A stretch of 64,000 bases of DNA from Crossaster papposus (taxonomy: Eukaryota > Echinodermata > Asteroidea > Velatida > Solasteridae), in the NCBI GenBank assembly GCA_037893245.1, contig JBAIAA010000117.1, positions 930,001 through 994,000 of the forward strand, read 5' to 3'. A program made the translations under genes and the position numbers. Shown here one piece after another: positions 47,066 through 60,459 of the stretch. The notes under the pieces were generated by a model. It saw only the letters and a program-made list of their open reading frames with translations, was not told the origin of the DNA and made no database searches. Every line of letters begins with the position of its first letter. Position 1 is the stretch's first letter.

Positions 47066-49947
47066 TTGAGGTTGGCCCGAGATGTAGCAATATGCCACCT
47101 TATTCTTCTCCTGCTGCTTCAGCGCAGTTTGAGGTTGGCCCGGGATGTAGCAATATTCCACCTTATACTTCTCCTGCTGCTTCAGCGCAGGTTGATGTTG
47201 GCTCCAGATGTGACGACATTCTTCTTCATTCTTCTGCTGCTGCTGCTTCAGTGCAGGTTGATGTTGGCTCCAGATGTAGTAATATTTCACCTTATTCTTC
47301 ACCTGCTGCTTCGAACAGGTTGAAGTTGGCTCCAGATGTGGCAATAATCCACCTTATTCTTCTCCTGCTTCTTCAGGGCAGGTTCATGTTGGCTCCAGAT
47401 GTGGCAATATTACACGTTATTCTTCCCTTGCTGCTGCTTTAGCGTAGTTTGAGGTTGGCCCGAGATGTAGCAATATTACACCCCATTCTTCTGCTGCTGC
47501 TGCTTCAGTACAGGTTGATGTTGACTCAAGATGTGGCAATATTCCACTTTATTCTTCTCCTGCTGCTTCAGAGCAGGTTGATGTTGGCTCCAGATGTGGC
47601 TATAATCCACCTTATTCTTCTCCTGCTGCTTCAATGCATATTCATGTTGGCTCCAGATGTGGCAATATTACACCTTATTATTCTCTTGCTGCTGCTTTAG
47701 CGTAGTTTGAGGTTGGCCCGAGATGTAGCAATACTTCACTTTATTCTTCTCCTGCTGCTTCGAACAGGTTCATGTTGGCTCCAGATGTGGCAATATTCCA
47801 CCTTATTCTTCTCCTGCTGCTACAGGGCAGGTTCATGTTGGCTCCAGATGTGGCAATATTACACGTTATTCTTATCTTGCTGCTGCTTTAGCGTAGTTTG
47901 AGGTTGGCCCGAGATGTAGCAATATGCCACCTTATTCTTCTCCTGCTGCTTCAGCGCAGTTTGAGGTTGGCCCCAGAAGTGGTAATATTCCACCTTATTC
48001 TTCTCCTGCTGTTGCTTTAGCGCAGTTTGAGGTTGGCCGAGATGTAGCAATATGCCACCTTATTCTTCTCCTGCTGCTTCAGGGCAGGTTCATGTTGGCT
48101 CCAGATGTGGCAATATTACACGTTATTCTTCTCCTGCTGCTTCAGGGCAGGTTCATGTTGGCTCCAGATGTGGCAATATTACACGTTATTCTTATCTTGC
48201 TGCTGCTTTAGCGTAGTTTGAGGTTGGCCCGAGATGTAGCAATATGCCACCTTATTCTTCTCCTGCTGCTTCAGCGCAGTTTGAGGTTGGCCCGGGATGT
48301 AGCAATATTCCACCTTATTCTTCTCCTGCTGCTTCAGCGCAGGTTGATGTTGGCTCCAGATGTGACGACATTCTTCTTCATTCTTCTGCTGCTGCTGCTT
48401 CAGTGCAGGTTGATGTTGGCTCCAGATGTAGTAATATTTCACCTTATTCTTCACCTGCTGCTTCGAACAGGTTGAAGTTGGCTCCAGATGTGGCAATAAT
48501 CCACCTTATTCTTCTCCCTCTTCTTCAGGGCAGGTTCATGTTGGCTCCAGATGTGGCAATATTACACGTTATTCTTCTCTTGCTGCTGCTTTAGCGTAGT
48601 TTGAGGTTGGCCCGAGATGTAGCAATATTACACCTTATTCTTCTGCTGCTGCTGCTTCAGTACAGGTTGATGTTGACTCAAGATGTGGCAATATTCCACC
48701 TTATTCTTCTCCTGCTGCTTCAGGGCAGATTCATGTTGGCTCCAGATGTGGCAATATTACACCTTATTCGTCTCTTGCTGCTGCTTTAGCGTAATTTGAG
48801 GTTGGCCCGAGATGTAGCAATACTTCACTTTATTTTTCTCCTGCTGCTTCGAACAGGTTCATGTTGGCTCCAGATGTGGCAATATTCCACCTTATTCTTC
48901 TCCTGCTGCTTCAGGGCAGGTTGATGTTGGCTCCAGATGTGGCAATATTCCACCTTATTCTTCTCCTGCTGCTTCAGGGCAGGTTCATGTTGGCTCCAGA
49001 TGTGGCAATATTACACGTTATTCTTCTCTTGCTGCTGCTTTAGCGTAGTTTGAGGTTGGCCCGAGATGTAGCAATATTACACCTTATTCTTCTTCTGCTG
49101 CTGCTTCAGTACAGGTTGATGTTGGCTCAAGATGTGGCAATATTCCACTTTATTCTTCTCCTGCTGCTTCAGAGCAGGTTGATGTTGGCTCCAGATGTGG
49201 CTATAATCCACCTTATTCTTCTCCTGCTGCTTCAATGCATATTCATGTTGGCTCCAGATGTGGCAATATTACACCTTATTATTCTCTTGCTGCTGCTTTA
49301 GCGTAGTTTGAGGTTGGCCCGAGATGTAGCAATACTTCACTTTATTCTTCTCCTGCTGCTTCGAACAGGTTCATGTTGGCTCCAGATGTGGCAATATTCC
49401 ACCTTATTCTTCTCCTGCTGCTTCAGGGCAGGTTCATGTTGGCTCCAGATGTGGCAATATTACACGTTATTCTTATCTTGCTGCTGCTTTAGCGTAGTTT
49501 GAGGTTGGCCCGAGATGTAGCAATATGCCACCTTATTCTTCTCCTGCTGCTTCAGCGCAGTTTGAGGTTGGCCCCAGAAGTGGTAATATTCCACCTTATT
49601 CTTCTCCTGCTGTTGCTTTAGCGCAGTTTGAGGTTGGCCGAGATGTAGCAATATGCCACCTTATTCTTCTCCTGCTGCTTCAGGGCAGGTTCATGTTGGC
49701 TCCAGATGTGGCAATATTACACGTTATTCTTCTCCTGCTGCTTCAGGCCAGGTTCATGTTGGCTCCAGATGTGGCAATATTACACGTTATTCTTATCTTG
49801 CTGCTGCTTTAGCGTAGTTTGAGGTTGGCCCGAGATGTAGCAATATGCCACCTTATTCTTCTCCTGCTGCTTCAGCGCAGTTTGAGGTTGGCCCCAGAAG
49901 TGGCAATATTCCACCTTATTTTTCTCCTGTTGTTGCTTTAGCGCAGT
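47066..49947 (+). repeat. HOR family G, partial copies interleaved with ATGCATATTC monomers
   Basis: A third unit begins at 47066 and follows copy 2 to about 47545. It then switches to a block marked by GTGGCTATAATCC and CAATGCATATTCATG (near 47608 and 47635), which also occurs at 44275, 49209 and 51514. Partial units restart at 48218 and 49948. The GGCCGAG one-base deletion recurs near 48034 and 49636. The block 47707-48211 matches 44376-44880 at offset 3,331 bp and 49308-49812 at 1,601 bp. Confidence 0.72.
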
Positions 49948-52900
49948 TTGAGGTTGGCCCGAGATGTAGCAATATGCCACCTTATTCTTCTCCTGCTGCT
50001 TCAGCGCAGTTTGAGGTTGGCCCGGGATGTAGCAATATTCCACCTTATTCTTCTCCTGCTGCTTCAGCGCAGGTTGATGTTGGCTCCAGATGTGACGACA
50101 TTCTTCTTCATTCTTCTGCTGCTGCTGCTTCAGTGCAGGTTGATGTTGGCTCCAGATGTAGTAATATTTCACCTTATTCTTCACCTGCTGCTTCGAACAG
50201 GTTGAAGTTGGCTCCAGATGTGGCAATAATCCACCTTATTCTTCTCCCTCTTCTTCAGGGCAGGTTCATGTTGGCTCCAGATGTGGCAATATTACACGTT
50301 ATTCTTCTCTTGCTGCTGCTTTAGCGTAGTTTGAGGTTGGCCCGAGATGTAGCAATATTACACCTTATTCTTCTGCTGCTGCTGCTTCAGTACAGGTTGA
50401 TGTTGACTCAAGATGTGGCAATATTCCACCTTATTCTTCTCCTGCTGCTTCAGGGCAGATTCATGTTGGCTCCAGATGTGGCAATATTACACCTTATTCG
50501 TCTCTTGCTGCTGCTTTAGCGTAATTTGAGGTTGGCCCGAGATGTAGCAATACTTCACTTTATTTTTCTCCTGCTGCTTCGAACAGGTTCATGTTGGCTC
50601 CAGATGTGGCAATATTCCACCTTATTCTTCTCATGCTGCTTCAGGGCAGGTTGATGTTGGCTCCAGATGTGGCAATATTCCACCTTATTCTTCTCCTGCT
50701 GCTTCAGGGCAGGTTGATGTTGGCTCCAGATGTGGCAATATTCCACCTTATTCTTCTCCTGCTGCTTCAGAGCAGGTTCATGTTGGCTCCAGATGTGGCA
50801 ATATTACACGTTATTCTTATCTTGCTGCTGCTTTAGCGTAGTTTGAGGTTGGCCCGAGAAGTAGCAATATGCCACCTTATTCTTCTCCTGCTGCTTCAGC
50901 GCAGTTTGAGGTTGGCCCCAGAAGTGGCAATATTCCACCTTATTCTTCTCCTGCTGTTGCTTTAAGCGCAGTTTGAGGTTGGCCCGAGATGTAGCAATAT
51001 GCCACATTATTCTTCTCCTGCTGCTTCAGCGCAGTTTGAGGTTGGCCCGGGATGTAGCAATATTCCACCTTATTCTTCTCCTGCTGCTTCAGCGCAGGTT
51101 GATGTTGGCTCCAGATGTGACGACATTCTTCTTCATTCTTCTGCTGCTGCTGCTTCAGTGCAGGTTGATGTTGGCTCCAGATGTAGTAATATTTCACCTT
51201 ATTCTTCACCTGCTGCTTCGAACAGGTTGAAGTTGGCTCCAGATGTGGCAATAATCCACCTTATTCTTCTCCTGCTTCTTCAGGGCAGGTTCATGTTGGC
51301 TCCAGATGTGGCAATATTACACGTTATTCTTCTCTTGCTGCTGCTTTAGCGTAGTTTGAGGTTGGCCCGAGATGTAGCAATATTACACCTTATTCTTCTG
51401 CTGCTGCTGCTTCAGTACAGGTTGATGTTGACTCAAGATGTGGCAATATTCCACTTTATTCTTCTCCTGCTGCTTCAGAGCAGGTTGATGTTGGCTCCAG
51501 ATGTGGCTATAATCCACCTTATTCTTCTCCTGCTGCTTCAATGCATATTCATGTTGGCTCCAGATGTGGCAATATTACACCTTATTATTCTCTTGCTGCT
51601 GCTTTAGCGTAGTTTGAGGTTGGCCCGAGATGTAGCAATACTTCACTTTATTCTTCTCCTGCTGCTTCGAACAGGTTCATGTTGGCTCCAGATGTGGCAA
51701 TATTCCACCTTATTCTTCTCCTGCTGCTTCAGGGCAGGTTCATGTTGGCTCCAGATGTGGCAATATTACACGTTATTCTTATCTTGCTGCTGCTTTAGCG
51801 TAGTTTGAGGTTGGCCCGAGATGTAGCAATATGCCACCTTATTCTTCTCCTGCTGCTTCAGCGCAGTTTGAGGTTGGCCCCAGAAGTGGTAATATTCCAC
51901 CTTATTCTTCTCCTGCTGTTGCTTTAGCGCAGTTTGAGGTTGGCCCGAGATGTAGCAATATGCCACCTTATTCTTCTCCTGCTGCTTCAGCGCAGTTTGA
52001 GGTTGGCCCGGGATGTAGCAATATTCCACCTTATTCTTCTCCTGCTGCTTCAGCGCAGGTTGATGTTGGCTCCAGATGTGACGACATTCTTCTTCATTCT
52101 TCTGCTGCTGCTGCTTCAGTGCAGGTTGATGTTGGCTCCAGATGTAGTAATATTTCACCTTATTCTTCACCTGCTGCTTCGAACAGGTTGAAGTTGGCTC
52201 CAGATGTGGCAATAATCCACCTTATTATTCTCCCTCTTCTTCAGGGCAGGTTCATGTTGGCTCCAGATGTGGCAATATTACACGTTATTCTTCTCTTGCT
52301 GCTGCTTTAGCGTAGTTTGAGGTTGGCCCGAGATGTAGCAATATTACACCTTATTCTTCTGCTGCTGCTGCTTCAGTACAGGTTGATGTTGACTCAAGAT
52401 GTGGCAATATTCCACCTTATTCTTCTCCTGCTGCTTCAGGGCAGATTCATGTTGGCTCCAGATGTGGCAATATTACACCTTATTCGTCTCTTGCTGCTGC
52501 TTTAGCGTAATTTGAGGTTGGCCCGAGATGTAGCAATACTTCACTTTATTTTTCTCCTGCTGCTTCGAACAGGTTCATGTTGGCTCCAGATGTGGCAATA
52601 TTCCACCTTATTCTTCTCATGCTGCTTCAGGGCAGGTTGATGTTGGCTCCAGATGTGGCAATATTCCACCTTATTCTTCTCCTGCTGCTTCAGGGCAGGT
52701 TGATGTTGGCTCCAGATGTGGCAATATTCCACCTTATTCTTCTCCTGCTGCTTCAGGGCAGGTTCATGTTGGCTCCAGATGTGGCAATATTACACGTTAT
52801 TCTTATCTTGCTGCTGCTTTAGCGTAGTTTGAGGTTGGCCCGAGAAGTAGCAATATGCCACCTTATTCTTCTCCTGCTGCTTCAGCGCAGTTTGAGGTTG

Positions 52901-54371
52901 GCCCCAGAAGTGGCAATATTCCACCTTATTCTTCTCCTGCTGTTGCTTTAAGCGCAGTTTGAGGTTGGCCCGAGATGTAGCAATATGCCACCTTATTCTT
53001 CTCCTGCTGCTTCAGCGCAGTTTGAGGTTGGCCCGGGATGTAGCAATATTCCAACTTATTCTTCTCCTGCTGCTTCAGCGCAGGTTGATGTTGGCTCCAG
53101 ATGTGACGACATTCTTCTTCATTCTTCTGCTGCTGCTGCTTCAGTGCAGGTTGATGTTGGCTCCAGATGTAGTAATATTTCACCTTATTCTTCACCTGCT
53201 GCTTCGAACAGGTTGAGGTTGGCTCCAGATGTGGCAATAATCCACCTTATTCTCCTCCTGCTTCTTCAGGGCAGGTTCATGTTGGCTCCAGATGTGGCAA
53301 TATTACACGTTATTCTTCTCTTGCTGCTGCTTTAGCGTAGTTTGAGGTTGGCCCGAGATGAAGCAATATTACACCTTAATCTTCTGCTGCTGCTGCTTCA
53401 GTACAGGTTGATGTTGACTCAAGATGTGGCAATATTCCACCTTATTCTTCTCCTGCTGCTTTAGAGCAGGTTGATGTTGGCTCCAGATGTGGCAATAATC
53501 AACCTTATTCTTCTCCTGCTGCTTCAGGGCAGGTTGATGTTGGCTCCAGATGTGGCAATATTCCACCTTATTCTTCTCCTGCTGCTGCTTCAGCGCAGTT
53601 TGAGGTTCGCTCCAGATGTGGCAATATTCCACCTTATTCTTCTCCTGCTGCTTCAGGGCAGGTTGATGTTGGCTCCAGATGTGGCAATATTCCACCTTAT
53701 TCTTCTCCTGCTGCTGCTTCAGCGCAGTTTGAGGTTCGCTCCAGATGTGGCAAGATTCCACCTTATTCTTCTCCTGCTGATTTAGGGCAGGTTGATGTTG
53801 GCCCCAGAAGTGGCAATATTCCACCTTATTCTTCTCCTGCTGCTGCTTCAGCGCAGTTTGAGGTTGGCCCGAGATGTAGCAATATGCCACCTTATTCTTC
53901 TCCTGCTGCTTCAGCGCAGTTTGAGGTTGGCCCGAGATGTAGCAATATTCCACCTTATTCTTCTCCTGCTGCTTCAGCGCAGGTTGATGTTGGCTCCCGA
54001 TGTGACGACATTCTTTTTCATTCTTCTGCTGCTGCTGCTTCAGTGCAGGTTGATGTTGGCTCCAGATGTAGTAATATTTCACCTTATTCTTCACCTGCTG
54101 CTTCGAACAGGTTGAAGTTGGCTCCAGATGTGGCAATAATCCACCTTATTCTTCTCCTGCTTCTTCAGGGCAGGTTCATGTTGGCTCCAGATGTGGCAAT
54201 ATTACACGTTATTCTTCTCTTGCTGCTGCTTTAGCGTAGTTTGAGGTTGGCCCGAGATGTAGCAATATTACACCTTATTCTTCTGCTGCTGCTGCTTCAG
54301 TACAGGTTGATGTTGACTCAAGATGTGGCAATATTCCACTTTATTCTTCTCCTGCTGCTTCAGAGCAGGTT
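49948..54371 (+). repeat. HOR family G, right-hand copies
   Basis: Units begin at 49948, 50973, 51934 and 52959, giving spacings of 1,025, 961 and 1,025 bp. The TTTAAGCGCAG insertion recurs near 50963 and 52949. From about 53460 to 53880 a run of alternating 63/66 bp dimers resembling the left half of the window is inserted, with GCTGATTTAGGGC near 53776 introducing TGA and TAG. GGCTCCCGATG near 53993 and CTTTTTCATTC near 54012 are private. Stop monomers close the units. Confidence 0.72.
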
Positions 54372-54830
54372 GATGTTGGCTCCAGATTTGGCTATAATCC
54401 ACCTTATTCTTCTCCTGCTGCTTCAATGCATATTCATGTTGGCTCCAGATGTGGCAATATTACACCTTATTATTCTCTTGCTGCTGCTTTAGCGTAGTTT
54501 GAGATTGGCCCGGGATGTAGCAATATTCCACCTTATTCTTCTCCTGCTGCTTCAGCGCAGGTTGATGTTGGCTCCAGATGTGACGACATTCTTCTTCATT
54601 CTTCTGCTGCTGCTGCTTCAGTGCAGGTTGATGTTGGCTCCAGATGTAGTAATATTTCACCTTATTCTTCACCTGCTGCTTCGAACAGGTTGATGTTGGC
54701 TCCAGATTTGGCTATAATCCACCTTATTCTTCTCCTGCTGCTTCAATGCATATTCATGTTGGCTCCAGATGTGGCAATATTACACCTTATTATTCTCTTG
54801 CTGCTGCTTTAGCGTAGTTTGAGATTGGCC
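54372..54830 (+). repeat. Short 320 bp tandem duplication
   Basis: The sequence TCCAGATTTGGCTATAATCC at 54381 recurs at 54701, and GAGATTGGCCCG at about 54501 recurs at about 54821, both 320 bp apart. The repeated block has about five monomers, including an ATGCATATTC monomer and an all-frame stop monomer. The second copy is partial and then continues into the 44.5 kb-type order (GGCCCCAGAAGTGG, GCTGTTGC). Confidence 0.82.
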
Positions 54831-55951
54831 CGAGATGTAGCAATATGCCACCTTATTCTTCTCCTGCTGCTTCAGCGCAGTTTGAGGTTGGCCCCAGAAG
54901 TGGTAATATTCCACCTTATTCTTCTCCTGCTGTTGCTTTAGCGCAGTTTGAGGTTGGCCGAGATGTAGCAATATGCCACCTTATTCTTCTCCTGCTGCTT
55001 CAGCGCAGTTTGAGGTTGGCCCGGGATGTAGCAATATTCCACCTTATTCTTCTCCTGCTGCTTCAGCGCAGGTTGATGTTGGCTCCAGATGTGACGACAT
55101 TCTTCTTCATTCTTCTGCTGCTGCTGCTTCAGTGCAGGTTGATGTTGGCTCCAGATGTAGTAATATTTCACCTTATTCTTCACCTGCTGCTTCGAACAGG
55201 TTGAAGTTGGCTCCAGATGTGGCAATAATCCACCTTATTCTTCTCCTGCTGCTTCAGGGCAGGTTCATGTTGGCTCCAGATGTGGCAATATTACACGTTA
55301 TTCTTCTCTTGCTGCTGCTTTAGCGTAGTTTGAGGTTGGCCCGAGATGTAGCAATATTACACCTTATTCTTCTGCTGCTGCTGCTTCAGTACAGGTTGAT
55401 GCTGACTCAAGATGTGGCAATATTCCACCTTATTCTTCTCCTGCTGCTTCAGAGCAGGTTGATATTGGCTCCAGATGTGGCAATAATCCACCTTATTCTT
55501 CTCCTGCTGCTTCGAACAGGAACATGTTGGCTCCAGATGTGGCAATATTCCACCTTATTCTTCTCATGCTGCTTCAGGGCAGGTTGATGTTGGCTCCAGA
55601 TGTGGCAATATTCCACCTTATTCTTCTCCTGCTGCTTCAGGGCAGGTTGATGTTGGCTCCAGATGTGGCAATATTCCACCTTATTCTTCTCCTGCTGCTG
55701 CTTCAGGGCAGTTTGAGGTTCGCTCCAGATGTGGCAATATTCCACCTTATTATTCTCCTGCTGCTTCAGGGCAGGTTGATGTTGGCTCCAGATGTGGATA
55801 TATTCCACCTTATTCTTCTTCTGCTGCTGCTTCAGCGCAGTTTGAGGTTCGCTCCAGATGTGGCAAGATTCCACCTTGTTTTTCTCCTGCTGCTATTTCA
55901 GAGCAGGTTGATGTTGGCTCCAGATTTTGCAATATTCCACCGTATTCTTCT
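54831..55951 (+). repeat. Segment related to 60.6-61.3 kb
   Basis: The stretch 54845-55480 matches 60611-61246 at offset 5,766 bp, including the GGCCGAG one-base deletion near 54956 and GATGCTGACTCAAG near 55397. From 55330 the order also matches 56677 (offset 1,347 bp). Variants include GAACAGGAACATG near 55512, GATGTGGATATATTCC near 55796 and CTTGTTTTTCTCC near 55876. Confidence 0.72.
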
Positions 55952-58900
55952 GCTGCTGCTGCTTCAGTACAGGTTGATGTTGGCTCCAGATGTAGTAATA
56001 TTTCACCTTATTCTTCTCCTGCTGCTTCGAGCAGGTTGATGTTGGCTCCAGATGTGGCAATATTCCACCATATTATTATCCTGCTGCTTCAGGGCAGGTT
56101 CATGTTGGCTCCAGATGTGGCAATATTACACGTTATTCTTATCTTGCTGCTGCTTTAGCGTAGTTTGAGGTTGGCCCGAGATGTAGCAATATGCCACCTT
56201 ATTCTTCTCCTGCTGTTTCAGCGCAGTTTGAGGTTGGCCCCAGAAGTGGCAATATTCCACCTTATTCTTCTCCTGCTGTTGCTTTAGCGCAGTTTGAGGT
56301 TGGCCCGAGATGTAGCAATATGCCACCTTATTCTTCTCCTGCTGCTTCAGCGCAGTTTGAGGTTGGCCCGGGATGTAGCAATATTCCACCTTATTCTTCT
56401 CCTGCTGCTTCAGCGCAGGTTGATGTTGGCTCCAGATGTGACGACATTCTTCTTCATTCTTCTGCTGCTGCTGCTTCAGTGCAGGTTGATGTTGGCTCCA
56501 GATGTAGTAATATTTCACCTTATTCTTCACCTGCTGCTTCGAACAGGTTGAAGTTGGCTCCAGATGTGGCAATAATCCACCTTATTCTTCTCCTGCTGCT
56601 TCAGGGCAGGTTCATGTTGGCTCCAGATGTGGCAATATTACACGTTATTCTTCTCTTGCTGCTGCTTTAGCGTAGTTTGAGGTTGGCCCGAGATGTAGCA
56701 ATATTACACCTTATTCTTCTGCTGCTGCTGCTTCAGTACAGGTTGATGCTGACTCAAGATGTGGCAATATTCCACCTTATTCTTCTCCTGCTGCTTCAGA
56801 GCAGGTTGATGTTGGCTCCAGATGTGGCAATAATCCACCTTATTCTTCTCCTGCTGCTTCGAACAGGTTCATGTTGGCTCCAGATGTGGCAATATTCCAC
56901 CTTATTCCTCTCATGCTGCTTCAGGGCAGGTTGATGTTGGCTCCAGATGTGGCAATATTCCACCTTATTCTTCTCCTGCTGCTGCTTCAGGGCAGTTTGA
57001 GGTTCGCTCCAGATGTGGCAATATTCCACCTTATTATTCTCCTGCTGCTTCAGGGCAGGTTGATGTTGGCTCCAGATGTGGCAATATTCCACCTTATTCT
57101 TCTCCTGCTGCTGCTTCAGCGCAGTTTGAGGTTCGCTCCAGATGTGGCAAGATTCCAACTTATTCTTCTCCTGCTGCTTTAGGGCAGGTTGATGTTGGCC
57201 CCAGAAGTGGCAATATTCCACCTTATTCTTCTCCTGCTGCTGCTTTAGCGCAGTTTGAGGTTGGCCCGATATGTAGCAATATGCCACCTTATTCTTCTCC
57301 TGCTGCTTCAGCGCAGTTTGAGGTTGGCCCGAGATGTAGCAATATTCCACCTTATTCTTCTCCTGCTGCTTCAGCGCAGGTTGATGTTGGCTCCAGATGT
57401 GACGACATTTTTCTTCATTCTTCTGCTGCTGCTGCTTCAGTGCAGGTTGATGTTGGCTCCAGATGTAGTCATATTTCACCTTATTCTTCACTTGCTGCTT
57501 CGACCAGGTTGATGTTGGCTCCAGATGTGGCAATATTCCACCTTATTCTTCTCCTGCTGCTTCAGAGCAGGTTGATGTTGGCTCCAGATGTGGCAATAAT
57601 CCACCTTATTCTTCTCTTGCTGCTTCAGGGCAGGTTTATGTTGGCTCCAGATGTGGCAATATTACACGTTATTCTTCTCTTGCTGCTGCTTTAGCGTAGT
57701 TTGAGGTTGGCCCGAGATGTAGCAATATTCCACCTTATTCTTCTGCTGCTGCTGCTTCAGTACAGGTTGATGGTGACTCAAGATGTGGCAATAATCCACC
57801 TTATTCTTCTCCTGCTGCTTCAGCGCAGTTTGAGGTTGGCCCGGGATGTAGCAATATTCCACCTTATTCTTCTCCTGCTGCTTCAGCGCAGGTTGATGTT
57901 GGCTCCAGATGTGACGACATTCTTCTTCATTCTTCTGCTGCTGCTGCTTTAGTGCAGGTTGATGTTGGCTCCAGATGTAGTAATATTTCACCTTATTCTT
58001 CTCCTGCTGCTTCAGGGCAGGTTCATGTTGGCTCCAGATGTGGCAATATTACACGTTATTCTTCTCTTGCTGCTGCTTTAGCGTAGTTTGAGGTTGGCCC
58101 GAGATGTAGCAATATTACACCTTATTCTTCTGCTGCTGCTGCTTCAGTACAGGTTGATGTTGACTCAAGATGTGGCAATATTCCACCTTATTCTTCTCCT
58201 GCTGCTTCAGAGCAGGTTGATGTCGGCTCCAGATGTGGCAATAATCCACCTTATTCTTCTCCTGCTGCTTCAGGGCAGATTCATGTTGGCTCCAGATGTG
58301 GCAATATTACACCTTATTCTTCTCTTGCTGCTGCTTTATCGTAGTTTGAGGTTGGCCCGAGATGTAGCAATACTTCACTTTATTCTTCTCCTGCTGCTTC
58401 GAACAGGTTCATGTTGGCTCCAGATGTGGCAATATTCCACCTTATTCTTCTCCTGCTGCTTCAGGGCAGGTTGATGTTGGCTCCATATGTGGCAATATTC
58501 CACCTTATTCTTCTCCTGCTGCTGCTTCAGCGCAGTTTGAGGTTCGCTCCAGATGTGGCAAGATTCCACCTTATTCTTCTCCTGCTGCTTTAGGGCAGGT
58601 TGATGTTGGCCCCAGAAGTGGCAATATTCCACCTTATTCTTCTCCTGCTGCTGCTTTAGCGCAGTTTGAGGTTGGTCCGAGATGTAGCAATATGCCACCT
58701 TATTCTTCTTCTGCTGCTTCAGCGCAGTTTGAGGTTGGCCCGAGATGTAGAAATATTCCACCTTATTCTTCTCCTGCTGCTTCAGCGCAGGTTGATGTTC
58801 GCTCCAGATGTGACGACATTCTTCTTCATTCTTCTGCTGCTGCTGTTTCAGTGCAGGTTGATGTTGGCTCCAGATGTAGTAATATTTCACCTTATTCTTC

Positions 58901-60459
58901 ACCTGCTGCTTCGACCAGGTTGATGTTGGCTCCAGATGTGGCATTATTCCACCTTATTCTTCTCCTGCTGCTTCAGAGCAGGTTGATGTTGGCTCCAGAT
59001 GTGGCAATAATCCACCTTATTCTTCTCCTGCTGCTTCAGGGCAGGTTTATGTTGGCTCCAGATGTGGCAATATTACACGTTATTCTTCTCTTGCTGCTGC
59101 TTTAGCGTAGTTTGAGGTTGGCCCGAGATGTAGCAATATTCCACCTTATTCTTCTGCTGCTGCTGCTTCAGTACAGGTTGATGTTGACTCAAGATGTGGC
59201 AATAATCCACCTTATTCTTCTCCTGCTGCTTCAGCGCAGTTTGAGGTTGGCCCGGGATGTAGCAATATTCCACCTTATTCTTCTCCTGCTGCTTCAGCGC
59301 AGGTTGATGTTGGCTCCAGATGTGACGACATTCTTCTTCATTCTTTTGCTGATGCTGCTTCAGTGCAGGTTGATGTTGGCTCCAGATGTAGTAATATTTC
59401 ACCTTATTCTTCACCTGCTGCTTCGAACAGGTTGAAGTTGGCTCCATATGTTGCAATAATCCACCTTATTCTTCTCCTGCTGCTTCAGGGCAGGTTCATG
59501 TTGGCTCCAGATGTGGCAATATTACACGTTATTCTTCACTTGCTGCTGCTTTAGCGTAGTTTGAGGTTGGCCCGAGATGTATCAATATTACACCTTATTC
59601 TTCTGCTGCTGCTGCTTCAGTACAGGTTGATGTTGACTCAAGATGTGGCAATATTCCACCTTATTCTTCTCCTGCTGCTTCAGAGCAGGTTGATGTTGGC
59701 TCCAGATGTGGCAATAATCCACCTTATTCTTCTCCTGCTGCTTCAGGGCAGATTCATGTTGGCTCCAGATGTGGAAATATTACACCTTATTCTTCTCTTG
59801 CTGCTGCTTTATCGTAGTTTGAGGTTGGCCCGAGATGTAGCAATACTTCACTTTATTCTTCTCCTGCTGCTTCGAACAGGTTGATGTTGGCTCCAGATGT
59901 GGCAATATTCCACTTTATTCTTATCTTGCTGCTTCAGGACAGGTTGATGTTCGCTCCAGATGTGGCAATATTCCACCTTATTCTTCTCCTGCTGCTTCAG
60001 GGCAGGTTGATGTTGGCTCTAGATGTGGCAATATTCCACCTTATTCTTCTCCTGCGGCTGCTTCAGGGCAGTTTGAGGTTCGCTCCAGATGTGGCAATAT
60101 TCCACCTTATTCTTCTCCTGCTGCTTCAGGGAAGGTTGATGTTGGCTCCAGATGTGGCAATATTCCACCTTATTCTTCTCCTGCTGCTGCTTCAGCGCAG
60201 TTTGAGTTTCGCTCCAGATGTGGCAAGATTCCACCTTATTCTTCTCCTGCTGCTTTAGGGCAGGTTGATGTTGGCCTCAGAAGTGGCAATATTCCACCTT
60301 ATTCTTCTCCTGCTGCTTCAATGCATATTCATGTTGGCTCCAGATGTGGCAATATTACACCTTATTATTCTCTTGCTGCTGCTTTAGCGTAGTTTGAGGT
60401 TGGCCCGAGATGTAGCAATACTTCACTTTATTCTTCTCCTGCTGCTTCGAACAGGTTCA
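55952..60459 (+). repeat. HOR family H, copy 1 (4,419 bp period)
   Basis: From about 56040 this matches 60460 onward: at offset 4,420 bp up to the GGCCCGAG/GGCCGAG site near 56304, then 4,419 bp to about 59155. Landmarks at 56677, 56871, 57255, 57662, 58088, 58375 and 58666 recur at 61096, 61290, 61674, 62081, 62507, 62794 and 63085. Hallmarks are CCACCATATTATTATCC near 56066, GCCCGATATG near 57265, GATGGTGACTC near 57769 and GCTTTATCGTAG near 58335. The last 1.3 kb (59156-60459) is absent from copy 2. Confidence 0.82.

Noticed and set aside
44376..48211. Offset of 3,331 bp shared by the 44-48 kb repeat and by HOR A copy 2 after its deletion
   Set aside because: The two blocks have different subtype orders, so equal offsets are most likely coincidental sums of 62-66 bp monomers.
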